Part shown: in pieces, positions 19,121 through 27,779 of the stretch | Layout of the letters: each line of letters starts with the position of its first letter | How positions within the stretch are numbered: the stretch's first letter is position 1 | Assembly (NCBI RefSeq): GCF_003217325.1 | Contig: NZ_QJTI01000007.1 | Location: 1 to 64,000, forward strand | Direction: 5' to 3' | Length of the DNA stretch: 64,000 nucleotides | From: Rhodopseudomonas faecalis | GTDB taxonomy: Bacteria > Pseudomonadota > Alphaproteobacteria > Rhizobiales > Xanthobacteraceae | Notes under the pieces: generated by a model | Told to the model about the DNA's origin: nothing | What the model saw: the letters and a program-made list of their open reading frames with translations, nothing else | Databases searched by the model: none | Made by a program: the position numbers and the translations under genes

Positions 19121-19927
19121 ATGTCCACTGAGCCTGCCGCGGCGCGGCCCGCTTCGACCATCCTGCTGCTGCGCGATGCCGCCGCGGCGGCGGAGATCGA
19201 AGTGTTCATGATGGTGCGTAACCGGCAGATCGAATTTGCCTCGGGCGCGCTGGTGTTTCCGGGCGGTAGCGTCGATGCCGACGACCGCGCCATCATCGAA
19301 CGCCCCGAACTATATCGCGAGACGCCGGGCGATGATCCGGAGACCCTGAGTTTCCGGATCGCCGCGATCCGTGAAACGTTCGAGGAAAGCGGCATTCTGC
19401 TGGCGCGGCCGCGCGGCGCGGACGCTCTGATCTCGGCCGAGCGGGCGGGCGAGATCGAAGCCAGTCACCGCGCCGCGTTGTGTGCTGGCGAGGCGTCGTT
19501 TGCCGAGATCGTCGCCGGCCATGATCTGGTGCTGGCGCTTGATCAGCTGGTTCCCTATGCGCGCTGGGTGACGCCGGTACCGCTGCCCAAACGGTTCGAC
19601 ACCTGGTTCTTCCTGGCCGAGGCGCCGCCCGAGCAGCTCGGCTGTCACGACGGCCATGAATCGACCGACTCCATCTGGCTGTCGCCGCGCGAGGCATTGG
19701 TGGGCGCCGACGACGGCCGCTTCAAGCTGCCGTTCCCGACCACCCGCAATCTGGTCCGGCTCGGCCAGCAGCCCAGCGTCGCGGCGGCGCTGGAGGAGGC
19801 GCGGCAACGCCCGGTGGTGACGGTGATGCCGGAACTGACCAAACAGCCGAACGGCAAGGTGCAGCTGCGGATTCCGGCCGCGGCCGGCTATGACGGGGAA
19901 CTGTTCGAGGTCACGAGTCCGGTGTAA
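19121..19927 (+). CDS. NUDIX hydrolase (NUDT7/NUDT19-like)
   Basis: The 268-residue product has the Nudix helix in the form RETFEESGILLARP, preceded by VFPGGSVDADDRA. An insertion of about 25 residues lies between the conserved GG and the REXXEE core. Such an insertion is typical of CoA-diphosphatase-like members NUDT7/NUDT19 rather than MutT. The likely reaction is hydrolysis of a nucleoside diphosphate linked to X, possibly CoA or acyl-CoA, which would suit the neighbouring MaoC gene. ATG 19121 follows gagggagcgaaac, a good ribosome site. The gene ends the plus-strand run beginning at 13546. Confidence 0.85.
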   Translation: MSTEPAAARPASTILLLRDAAAAAEIEVFMMVRNRQIEFASGALVFPGGSVDADDRAIIERPELYRETPGDDPETLSFRIAAIRETFEESGILLARPRGADALISAERAGEIEASHRAALCAGEASFAEIVAGHDLVLALDQLVPYARWVTPVPLPKRFDTWFFLAEAPPEQLGCHDGHESTDSIWLSPREALVGADDGRFKLPFPTTRNLVRLGQQPSVAAALEEARQRPVVTVMPELTKQPNGKVQLRIPAAAGYDGELFEVTSPV

Positions 19928-20046
19928 GCGACGGCCGCGCGGCGCGCGGGCGGCGACTGGCGCCGCCGCGCATGCGCATTCGGCATGTTCCCAGCCGATG
20001 GAAAGTCGGCTTATAATTATGGCGGTTCGGAGACAGCCGCATCGCC

Positions 20047-22731
20047 ATGTCGTCTGCCACCCCAGCGTCCAGCACCCGGCGCAAGCCGCCGTCGATCCGA
20101 CAGCTCACCTATGGCAGCATGCTGCTGCTGCTGTCGTTGATCGCGCTGACCAGCGTTGCCAGCGTGCTGGCGCTCCGCAAGATCGACGCCACCTTCGCCG
20201 AGCTGCAGCGCCTGCAAAGCGTCGATGATCTCGCCGAGGAGATCGACCAGAAGGTCAGCGACCTGCGACTTGCGGCCCGTGAAATCGTCACCGATCCCGG
20301 CAGCCAGCCCGGCCGGGTCTGGGAGGCGACTTCGGCGCTCAATGCGCTGATCAAGAAGACACGCATTCAGCTCGCGCCAGATCAGCAGCAGATGATCGAC
20401 GGCGTTTCGGACCGGCTGCAGAATTATCGCGAAGCAATCGAGCGCATCACCGCGCTGATCCCGCGCCGCGCCGAGGTGGTCGCCATGCTGCCGGCGCTGC
20501 GCCAGAGTTTTGAGGCGGCGGTCGATCGCATCGATGATCGCAACATCGCCGTGAACCTCTATCGCGAACGCAGCCGGGTGACGGCCGCGCTGTTGTCGAA
20601 TGATCCGGTGGCTGCCGAGCAGGCCGCCAAGGCGCTGCGCGCGCTGCCGATCGACGACACGGCGCTGCGCAGCGCGGTGCGCGATTTCACCGACGTGCTG
20701 ATTTCGCTGGCCGCCCTCGACCGGGAAATCGCCGAGCTCGACCAGCAGGTGCTGGGCGCGGAGGGCCAGCAGATCGGCAAGGTCACCGATCTGTTGCGCA
20801 GCCTCAGCGCCGAACGCGGCAAGGTGTTGGCGCGCGATTTCGCCAGGACGCTGGCCGAAGACAAATGGCAGAGCATCGTGATCGGTACGGCGGGCGTGCT
20901 GGCCGGCTTGCTGGCAGCCGGTTACTTGGTGCGGCGCACCGTCGATCCGCTGGCCGCGATTGCCAAGGCGATCCGCGCGCTGGCCGGCGGCCAGCAGCAC
21001 ATCACCATCCCCTCGATCGAGGTCCAGAACGAGATCGGTGACATCGCCCGCGCCGCCGAAGTGTTCCGACGTACCCTGGTCGAAGCCGATGCGGCGCGGC
21101 TGGCGGCGGTGCACGCGCTCGCCGAGCAGCGGCTGGCGGAGGAGAGCTATCGCAAGCTGTTCGAGGGCTCGATCGACGGCATCTATGTCACCACGCCGGA
21201 GGGCGCGTTGCTCAATGCCAATCCGGCGCTGGCGCGGATGATGGGCTACGACAGCCCGAATGAGCTGATGACCCGGATCGGCGATGTCGGCAACTCGCTC
21301 TACGTCAATCCGGCGATGCGCTGGCACTATCGCCAGATCATGGAACGCGACGGCTTTGTGCGTGAATTCGAGTATCAGGCGCGGCGCCGTGACGGCGACA
21401 TTCTTTGGATGTCGGACAGCGCCACGGCGATCCGCGACGAGGCCGGTCAGATCATCCGCTATGAGGGGGCGGTACGCGATATCACCGACCAGAAGCGCGC
21501 GGAACAGGCGGTGGTGGAAGGCCGCAGGCTGTTGCAACAGGTGATCGACACCGTGCCCGCGGTGATCAACGTCAAGGACCGCGAGCTGCGCTATCTGCTG
21601 ATGAACCGCTACATGGCCGGCATTTTCGACATTGAGGCCAAGGATGCGATCGGGCGCACCACCACCGAGCTGATGTCGCGCTATGGCTCGCAGAAGACCG
21701 ATGCCAATGACCGGCGCGTGCTCGCCACCGGCGAGGGGCTCGGCTTCTATGAGGAGGAATATCGCGACGCCAAGGGCGTGATGCGGCAATGGCTGGTCAA
21801 CAAGATGCCGCTCAAGGATGCCGAGGGCAGGATCGAGCGCATCGTGACGGTGGCGCTCGATATCGGCGACCGCAAGCGCGACGAACAGGAAATGCGGCGC
21901 GCCAAGGAAGCGGCGGAAGCCGCGCTCAAGAACCTCAAGGAAACCCAGGAATCGCTGATCGAGGCGGAAAAGCTCGCCGCGCTCGGCCGGCTGGTGGCCG
22001 GCGTCGCCCATGAGGTCAACAGCCCGGTCGGCATCAGCCTGACGGTGGCATCGTCGCTGGAGATCAAGACCGAGCAATTCGCCGCCGAGGTCGAGAGCGG
22101 CAATCTGCGGCGCTCGTCGTTGAACGATTTCCTCAAGGCCAGCCGCGATGCCGCGGGGCAACTCGTCGCCAATCTCAACCGCGCGGCGGAACTGGTGCAA
22201 TCCTTCAAGCAGGTCGCCGCCGACCGCAGCTATTCCGACCGGCGGGTGTTCGATCTGGCCGATCTCACCGAGCAGGTGATCACCAGTCTAAAACCGGGGC
22301 TGCGCCAGCAGAACTTGGCGCTGAGCGTCGATTGCCGGCCCAATCTGATCATGAACAGCTATCCCGGCCCCTATGGCCAGGTGCTGACCAATCTGTTCTT
22401 CAATTCGGTCGCCCATGCTTTTCCCAATGCCGAGGGCGGACAGGTCGACATCAAGATCCGCGAAGCGGGCGATGATCACGTCGAGATTCTGTTCGAGGAC
22501 AATGGCTGCGGCATGACGCACGACGTCAAACGCCGCGCCTTCGATCCGTTCTTCACCACGCGCCGCGATCAGGGCGGCACCGGGCTCGGTCTGCACATCG
22601 TCTACAGCATCGTCACCAACCGGCTCGGCGGCCGCATCAGCCTCAATTCCGAGCCGGGTGAGGGTACGCGCATCAAGATCGTGCTGCCGCGCAACGCGCC
22701 GGTGGAGGCCGAAGCGCTGGCCTCAGCGTGA
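20047..22731 (+). CDS. Membrane PAS-domain sensor histidine kinase
   Basis: The 894-residue kinase has one membrane helix at about residues 20-42, a large external helical sensor region, and a second membrane helix near 276-298. HAMP and two PAS domains follow (about 370-490 and 510-625), then a coiled linker. The phosphoacceptor His655 sits in LVAGVAHEVNSPVG. The ATPase domain has the N box NLFFNSVAHAF, the G1 box FEDNGCGM, and the G2 box TTRRDQGGTGLGLHI. The H box with HEVNSPVG belongs to the HPK4-like group. No response regulator lies nearby, so the partner and signal are unknown. It converges with the AraC gene 22 bp downstream. Start ATG 20047 is supported by the length of the basic lead into the first helix. 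Confidence 0.93.
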   Translation: MSSATPASSTRRKPPSIRQLTYGSMLLLLSLIALTSVASVLALRKIDATFAELQRLQSVDDLAEEIDQKVSDLRLAAREIVTDPGSQPGRVWEATSALNALIKKTRIQLAPDQQQMIDGVSDRLQNYREAIERITALIPRRAEVVAMLPALRQSFEAAVDRIDDRNIAVNLYRERSRVTAALLSNDPVAAEQAAKALRALPIDDTALRSAVRDFTDVLISLAALDREIAELDQQVLGAEGQQIGKVTDLLRSLSAERGKVLARDFARTLAEDKWQSIVIGTAGVLAGLLAAGYLVRRTVDPLAAIAKAIRALAGGQQHITIPSIEVQNEIGDIARAAEVFRRTLVEADAARLAAVHALAEQRLAEESYRKLFEGSIDGIYVTTPEGALLNANPALARMMGYDSPNELMTRIGDVGNSLYVNPAMRWHYRQIMERDGFVREFEYQARRRDGDILWMSDSATAIRDEAGQIIRYEGAVRDITDQKRAEQAVVEGRRLLQQVIDTVPAVINVKDRELRYLLMNRYMAGIFDIEAKDAIGRTTTELMSRYGSQKTDANDRRVLATGEGLGFYEEEYRDAKGVMRQWLVNKMPLKDAEGRIERIVTVALDIGDRKRDEQEMRRAKEAAEAALKNLKETQESLIEAEKLAALGRLVAGVAHEVNSPVGISLTVASSLEIKTEQFAAEVESGNLRRSSLNDFLKASRDAAGQLVANLNRAAELVQSFKQVAADRSYSDRRVFDLADLTEQVITSLKPGLRQQNLALSVDCRPNLIMNSYPGPYGQVLTNLFFNSVAHAFPNAEGGQVDIKIREAGDDHVEILFEDNGCGMTHDVKRRAFDPFFTTRRDQGGTGLGLHIVYSIVTNRLGGRISLNSEPGEGTRIKIVLPRNAPVEAEALASA

Positions 22732-22753
22732 CCGCGCCGCGACCGTTAGCCAG

Positions 22754-23743
22754 TCATTGGCGTTGCTTGGCGCGGCTCAGCGTGTCGGACGGCAATTCGC
22801 CAAAGGCCAGTCGGTAGTCCTTGGCAAAGTGACCGGGATTACCGAAGCCGCAGATGAACGCCACGCTGGTGACCGACGTGCCGGGCACTCCGGATTCCAG
22901 CATCTTGCGGGCGCCGTTCAGCCGGGTGCGCTTCAGGAACGTGTGCGGTGTGTAGCCGCGGTGGCGCAGAAAGGCACGCAGCAGCGTGCGCGACGACACG
23001 CCGGTTTCGGTGGTGAGCTTTTCGATCGTGATCGGCTGCTGCCAATTGGCCTCGATGAACGCCTCGGCGCGCCGCACATGCGCCGGGGCGCCGTCTCGGC
23101 TGTCGGCGCGCAGCAGGTCGCTATAACTGTGCCGGCTGGCATAGAGGAAGGCGATGATGATCGCCTGTTCGAGTTCGGCGATCAGCAGCGGCGGCAGCGT
23201 GGTGGCGTGTTCCTGCAGCTGCGCCGCAAAGAACATCACCAGCTGCCGCAGCGTGCGCGCATGCGGCTGGTCGCCGCGCATCGCCGGCTCGAACTGCAGC
23301 GAGCCGCCTTTCGGCAGAAAACCGAGAATCCGGCTGATCTGCTGCTCGAGCGCGGGGCGCTCGATGCGCAGCAGGAATTGTTCGTAGCCGCGGCCGAACC
23401 GGAGCGTGGCGATTTGGTTCGGCGATGAGATGCAGCTGCAGTCGGGGTGGATCTGCGTGGTGATGCCTCCCGAATAGGTCGAGGCAAAGCCGCGCAGCCC
23501 GATCTGTAGCCGGACGAAATCGGTTTCCGGAAACTGCACAGTGGCCTCCGAGCCACAACTGCAAAAGCCGATCGACACCGCGCTATAGGCAACGAAATTG
23601 ATGCGGCCATAAAAGTCGGGATCTTCCGGGATGTGGCACGAGCTGGCACCAAACCGCATCAGCATCGCATCACGCATCACGTCCGGGTCTCGGGTGCGGA
23701 CTACTTGGAACCGCCGCAGAGGTTCGTCTTTGTGATCTGGCAA
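22754..23743 (-). CDS. AraC-family transcriptional regulator
   Basis: The 329-residue product has an N-terminal AraC_binding_2-type effector domain and a C-terminal double helix-turn-helix (ITIEKLTTETGVSSRTLLRAFLRHRGYTP and SVAFICGFGNPGHFAKDYRLAFGELPS). The region FQVVRTRDPDVMRDAM matches the usual N-terminus of the binding domain. The only long start is therefore a TTG at 23743; the first ATG (23677) would remove 22 conserved residues. A Cys-rich patch (GFCSCGSEA and HPDCSCISSP) in the effector domain is notable and could sense metal or redox state. It faces away from the decayed region and towards the histidine kinase. The target genes are unknown. Confidence 0.88.
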   Translation of the reverse strand: MPDHKDEPLRRFQVVRTRDPDVMRDAMLMRFGASSCHIPEDPDFYGRINFVAYSAVSIGFCSCGSEATVQFPETDFVRLQIGLRGFASTYSGGITTQIHPDCSCISSPNQIATLRFGRGYEQFLLRIERPALEQQISRILGFLPKGGSLQFEPAMRGDQPHARTLRQLVMFFAAQLQEHATTLPPLLIAELEQAIIIAFLYASRHSYSDLLRADSRDGAPAHVRRAEAFIEANWQQPITIEKLTTETGVSSRTLLRAFLRHRGYTPHTFLKRTRLNGARKMLESGVPGTSVTSVAFICGFGNPGHFAKDYRLAFGELPSDTLSRAKQRQ

Positions 23744-24496
23744 AATGAATCGAATCTAATTGAATAACGATCAAGTAACTTTGAACGTGGTGATCGCCTC
23801 TGGCAACCAACTTTAAGAACTAGGTCAATCAAACGGCGATCTTGAGTTGTGATGATCTGCCGCAATGCTAATCAAAGTACACAAAAAGGCTGCTGCTGGT
23901 CAAAATAGCTCGGGTTTCCCCAATAATGCGGCGCGCCGCGAGTAAACGATCTGCGCATGCGTGATTATGTTCGCCATCTGAAGAGGCGACGCCGCACCCA
24001 ACGTGCCGTCGATAGCGTTTATGACAGAAATATGACGCTCGTCATTGCAGCGCAGATGCCGGCTCGGCAACGTTTGTTGATTGTCGCAGCCTGCTTTCCT
24101 CAACGATCAAATCTCTGAGGGCCGCCGCATGCCGGGTATGCGCTGGTTTCATGTCGTGTTCGCCGCAAGCTCAGAGGCGCTGAGGCTGCAGTGGTGAAGT
24201 GAATGCAATGCGGTTGTGGTGATCATACTACTCGCCTAGATCGTGAATTATAACGCAGCCGTTGTTATCAGCGAAAGCGAGGCGAATCTTCGTGCGCGGC
24301 GAGCGCGCGGTCTCAGAAAATCCGACCATGGCTGGTGTGATGGCGACGTAGCGCTCGACGCTGTGCGAGTGGTCGTGCCTGCAGCGCGCCCGCCGATGCG
24401 AGTATAGGATACGCTTGCCGACCGCGTAACACCACCCGGCCTGTCCCAGTTCGATCTGGCGGAGTTCACGCTTGCCGCTATGGAGCAGAAGGGGGA
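23744..24496. other. AT-richer intergenic stretch with no intact gene
   Basis: About 750 bp upstream of the AraC regulator and before the broken gene. It is visibly less GC-rich than its surroundings, for example the first 200 bases. The only open readings (complement 23900-24103 and complement 24248-24469) lack ribosome sites, recognisable motifs and the codon use of nearby genes. The AraC promoter should lie in the first part. I see no tRNA copy or direct repeat that would mark an element end. Confidence 0.5.
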
Positions 24497-25096
24497 GTGC
24501 GCAGGCGGATTGCCGGACTACATACGATCAAAGCTCGCCTTAAGAGCCTTTGCATCAACTACGCGCTGCAAATCGAGCAACAGCTCAAAGTAGAGCGACA
24601 ACAGGGAAACTTCCTGCACAGCGTGCAGGGGGGAGGTGTATAATCACTTTTGAGGCGGTCCGACGACGTCGTATCGAAGCTATTCAAGGCCGGCCGACTG
24701 GCTGCATCACTGATGGCGAAGATTGGGCTCTCGTGCTGACCGAGGTGAGTCGCGTTTTGAAGGCGGCCGCCGATCTGTTCTGGCCGGTCACGAGCGAGGA
24801 CTGGGCAACTTCGGCGGACGGGAAGCAACGCAAGCTCGGCGACCAGCAATACCTGAACCGCCTGCAGGAATTCACTCGGGTCAAGCTGAGTAATTCTCGC
24901 TCGCTAGATTTGCTGACGGCTGAACTCGATCATCTTGACGCTTTCTTCCGGCAGCTCAACGACCTCGTATCCAAGGGGGCATTCCGAGGTCACCGCTGGC
25001 GAGACCCGTCAAGGGCTGGTAGGCCTCTATTTCTTCCTGTCGAACCTAATCCGGCATCTGGTCTCGGTCGAGCCGCAGACCGCGCAAAGAACGTAG
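24497..25096 (+). pseudogene. Frameshifted remnant of an unrecognised gene, possibly defence-related
   Basis: No single frame is intact, but protein-like sequence passes from frame to frame. First comes 24497-24643 (includes INYALQIEQQLKVERQQGNF, ends in TAA). Next is the frame running to about 24980 (LVLTEVSRVLKAAADLFWPV, LGDQQYLNRLQEF, LDHLDAFFRQLNDLVSKG). Then, after a shift at the G run 24975-24979, comes 24980-25096 (HSEVTAGETRQGL, GLYFFLSNLIRHLV, then TAG). The ending resembles C-terminal domains I recall from AbiTii-like and other phage-defence proteins (LxxLxxLxSKGVHxEVTxxEA). That is recall, not a search. It sits just beyond the 3' end of tRNA-Arg, the usual integration side, and looks like a decayed acquired gene. 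Confidence 0.5.
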
Positions 25097-25169
25097 CCAC
25101 CAGTGCCAGCAATGGTGTTAGATACAGTCCTGCGGAGAATGTCTGTCGCGACCTAGCGGCGCTGACGGC

Positions 25170-25246
25170 TGGCGCGCTCGGAGAGATTCGAACTCCCGGC
25201 CCTCGGAATCGAAATCCGATGCTCTATCCAGCTGAGCTACGAGCGC
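25170..25246 (-). tRNA. tRNA-Arg (anticodon TCG)
   Basis: On the minus strand the 77-base sequence folds as a cloverleaf. Acceptor arms GCGCTCG and CGAGCGC pair, the D arm holds GCTCAGCTGGATAGAGC, the anticodon stem TCGGA/TCCGA encloses the loop TTTCGAT, and the T arm holds GGGAGTTCGAATCTCTC. The anticodon is TCG, reading CGA arginine codons. The discriminator is G and the terminal CCA is encoded (25170-25172). The 3' end points towards the decayed region at lower coordinates. Confidence 0.96.
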
Positions 25247-25491
25247 ATGGCTGCCACCATACAGGCGCGCGCCGCAAATGCCAGTCCTGCGGCGGCTATG
25301 GGATACCGAATTTCCCCATCTCTTTCAGCGCCGTGGACCGGTCGGGGCTGCCGAGGGGCCCGGCGGGCGCAAAATTCTGCCGCTTTGCCATGCTTAACGA
25401 CTTGCTAACACAGTAAGGCCAGAGTCCTGCCATCAGGTGGATGGTCGCTAGGCGCATTCGCCCAAAATCTCAATTTCGGTTCTTTTCGACC

Positions 25492-25932
25492 ATGCGTTGC
25501 TTCGTTCTCGCTCTGGTGCTGCCCGCTGTGCTGATCTCGCCTGCGCGGGCCGATCTGCGGATCACCCGCGATCACGGCGGCTATGTCGAGGAATACAAGG
25601 CGAAGTATGAGCGCATCCGGCAGAACGGCGAGCGCGTCATCATCGACGGCATCTGCAATTCCGCCTGCACGCTGGTGCTCGGCATCGTGCCGAACAACCG
25701 GATCTGCGTGACGCCGCGCGCCAGCCTCGGCTTCCACCAGGCCTATTATGACAAGGCCTATACATTCGGCATCCGGGTCACCAGCGTTGAGGGCACCTCC
25801 GACCTGATGGCCTATTACCCGCCGCCGGTGAAGGATTGGATCCGGCGCAATGGCGGCCTGACCCCGGAAATGAAGAAGATCAAGAACGGCGCCGATCTCT
25901 GGCGGATCGTCGATCCCTGTCCGGGCGAGTAA
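25492..25932 (+). CDS. Secreted ClpP/crotonase-fold-like protein, unrecognised function
   Basis: The 146-residue product begins with a signal peptide (MRCFVLALVLPAVLISPARA). The mature part has IIDGICNSACTLVLGIVPNNRICVT followed by ASLGFHQAYYDKAY. This layout resembles COG3904-type periplasmic proteins of the ClpP-like superfamily. In those, the Ser of the SAC motif and the His of GFH would be the nucleophile and base. A serine hydrolase role is inference only; the protein is much shorter than ClpP-class proteases and may be inactive. ATG 25492 was chosen because the signal peptide begins there; the reading can extend back to 25441. It converges with the diguanylate cyclase gene. Confidence 0.75.
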   Translation: MRCFVLALVLPAVLISPARADLRITRDHGGYVEEYKAKYERIRQNGERVIIDGICNSACTLVLGIVPNNRICVTPRASLGFHQAYYDKAYTFGIRVTSVEGTSDLMAYYPPPVKDWIRRNGGLTPEMKKIKNGADLWRIVDPCPGE

Positions 25933-25989
25933 CGACCAGCCATCATTCGCACAGGCTGCCCCCGCGCGGTGCCGGAACGGGGTTGTGCG

Positions 25990-27162
25990 TTAAGCGGCGA
26001 CGCGGTCGCGTCCGCCTCGTTTGGCTTCATAGAGCGCGCGGTCGGCGCAGCGCAGCGCCTCCACCAGATCTTCCGAGAGCGACGCGCTATAGGCGCCGAT
26101 GCTGACGCTGACATAGCAGTCCGGCCCAAGACCGGGATGGGCGATCCGTTGCTCGGCCACCATGGCGCGCAGCCTTTCGCCGACCACCAGCGTTTCCAGC
26201 AGGTCGGCTTCCGGCAGCACCACCGCGAATTCTTCGCCGCCATAACGCACCAGCACGTCGTCAGAGCCGCGCAGCCCTTGCTGCAGCGTGGCCGCGATCT
26301 GCCGCAGACAGTCGTCGCCATAGAGATGGCCGCAGCGGTCGTTGAGCAGCTTGAAGCGATCGATGTCGATCATCAGCACGCCATAGCCGGCATAGGGCGC
26401 GATCGACCCGGTCAAGCGGTCCAAAAACCCTTCCAGATAGCGGCGATTGAACGCGCCGGTCAGCGGATCGGTGCAGGACAGCAGCGACAGATCGCGGTTG
26501 GCGCGCCGCAATTCCGAGGCGTGGGTGCTATCGCGCACGCGCAGATCGATGATCTGCGCCAACTGCCGATCCTTGCGCCGGCGCAGCAGCAGCGCCCCTG
26601 CGGCGGCGACCACGCTGAACACCGCTAGGTCGAGATTGCCGACATGCGGTGGTGCGTTCAGCCCGGTGACGACAATGGTGGCGACCACCAGCGCAGTGGA
26701 TACCGTCATCCAATGAGTGGTGCGCCACGGCAGCGATGCCGACAGCGCCGCGCCGAACAGCACGAACAGCGTCGCCATCACATAGCGGCTGGATTGCGGT
26801 TCGCTGGCGAACTGGCCGATCACGGTGCCGACGATCACAAGGCCCATGATCGCCAATGCAGTCGCGACCACCGCCGCGCGGGTGTTGCGGCCGAACCGAT
26901 ACAGCAATAGTCCCGCGATCACGATCGGCGGCACCACTGCCAGCCGCAGCGCCAGCGCCAGTCCAAAATGATCGCCGAGCAGCAGCCAGTCGACCAGGAT
27001 CGCCAGCACGTCGACCGCTCCGACGCCGATCAACAGCTGCGCGATCCTCAACCGGCGCGGCAGCAGCGGATCGGCATCGGAACCAAGATCCGAAGCCGGG
27101 TCCGTCGCGGCCAATCCGGCGTGCGTATCCGCCGCCTCTGATCGTGCGGGATGAGTTGTCAT
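25990..27162 (-). CDS. Membrane diguanylate cyclase (GGDEF domain)
   Basis: The 390-residue protein makes cyclic di-GMP from two GTP. About six membrane helices span residues 38-205, and a short helical linker follows. The GGDEF domain starts near SCTDPLTGAFNRRYLEGFLDR and contains the active-site motif RYGGEEF (GGEEF at 308-312). The usual inhibitory site is RxxD placed three residues before RY. Here the sequence is RGSDDVLVRYGGEEF, so the Arg is one residue out of register and feedback inhibition may be weak. The N-terminal helices form an uncharacterised sensor. Start ATG 27162 is followed by a polar lead of about 36 residues. It is transcribed alone. Confidence 0.93.
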   Translation of the reverse strand: MTTHPARSEAADTHAGLAATDPASDLGSDADPLLPRRLRIAQLLIGVGAVDVLAILVDWLLLGDHFGLALALRLAVVPPIVIAGLLLYRFGRNTRAAVVATALAIMGLVIVGTVIGQFASEPQSSRYVMATLFVLFGAALSASLPWRTTHWMTVSTALVVATIVVTGLNAPPHVGNLDLAVFSVVAAAGALLLRRRKDRQLAQIIDLRVRDSTHASELRRANRDLSLLSCTDPLTGAFNRRYLEGFLDRLTGSIAPYAGYGVLMIDIDRFKLLNDRCGHLYGDDCLRQIAATLQQGLRGSDDVLVRYGGEEFAVVLPEADLLETLVVGERLRAMVAEQRIAHPGLGPDCYVSVSIGAYSASLSEDLVEALRCADRALYEAKRGGRDRVAA

Positions 27163-27779
27163 CGTTCCTGTTGCGAAGCTGTGCCTCTTAATGGCGGCCG
27201 GAGGATAGAACTCGGAGATCAGATTTCAACGATCGAAGCCCGTTGCACCCATGCGCACGCCCTCATGACCAAGGCCCCGTAAAGGATTTTTGCGCGATTT
27301 GATTCAAATGCCCCCGATGTCACGGCGCGCGGTATGCCATGGTGCTCGGCCGGGCTGATGCTGGTATCGCGATCGCCTGGCGGAGCTGATGCAACCGCAG
27401 CGGCGGTGTGAGCTGCGCTCTGTGCGAGCGTCGCGACCTCGGCGCCGCGGTGCGCCAAGGCATCGCGGCGGCATCATGGCTGGCTTGGCGGGGAGGAGGG
27501 GGTAGACCGAGCGCGGCCGAGCGGCAGGCCGACGCGCATCGGGTCACGATGCGCGAACTGGGGGATGAGCGGCGGAGCCGCTTCAAAATACCGGGTTACG
27601 GAACAGACCGGTCACGCGCAGCAGAAGCTGCGCAACAAAACCAAGAGGCCGATTGACTGCGGGATTACGATGAAGGCGCAGCCTCACTACGCAGCAACGA
27701 CGCTGCGGGAAAGCTTAGGCCAGCGAGCGATTGGCGGCAGCCTCCGCTCGGAGGCATGCCGCCAATCGGCGCGGCGCCA
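27163..27779. other. Intergenic region without a supported gene
   Basis: About 617 bp separate the diguanylate cyclase start from the end of the histone-like gene. Short open readings on both strands have no ribosome site, signal sequence or recognisable motif. The cyclase promoter should lie near 27163-27300. A strong hairpin near 27729-27767 is listed separately. Confidence 0.5.
27729..27767 (-). terminator. Long hairpin after the histone-like gene, probable terminator
   Basis: Arms 27729-27745 and 27750-27767 pair over 17 bp with one bulged base around a four-base loop. It begins 12 bp beyond the stop of the minus-strand histone-like gene. There is no clear T run on that strand, so it may act as an mRNA end stabiliser or a Rho-assisted stop rather than a classical terminator. 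Confidence 0.55.

Noticed and set aside
25170-25246. The protein-like reading GEIRTPGPRNRNPMLYPAELR.
   Set aside because: It is the translation of the tRNA-Arg gene itself, a frequent false protein call.
24550-25416. An apparent 288-codon plus-strand gene.
   Set aside because: It reads straight through the tRNA-Arg gene, and its middle changes frame at the G run. It is better explained as a remnant gene plus a tRNA.
27408-27656. A short open reading in the gap before the histone-like gene.
   Set aside because: No ribosome site, signal or motif, and it lacks the codon use of neighbours.
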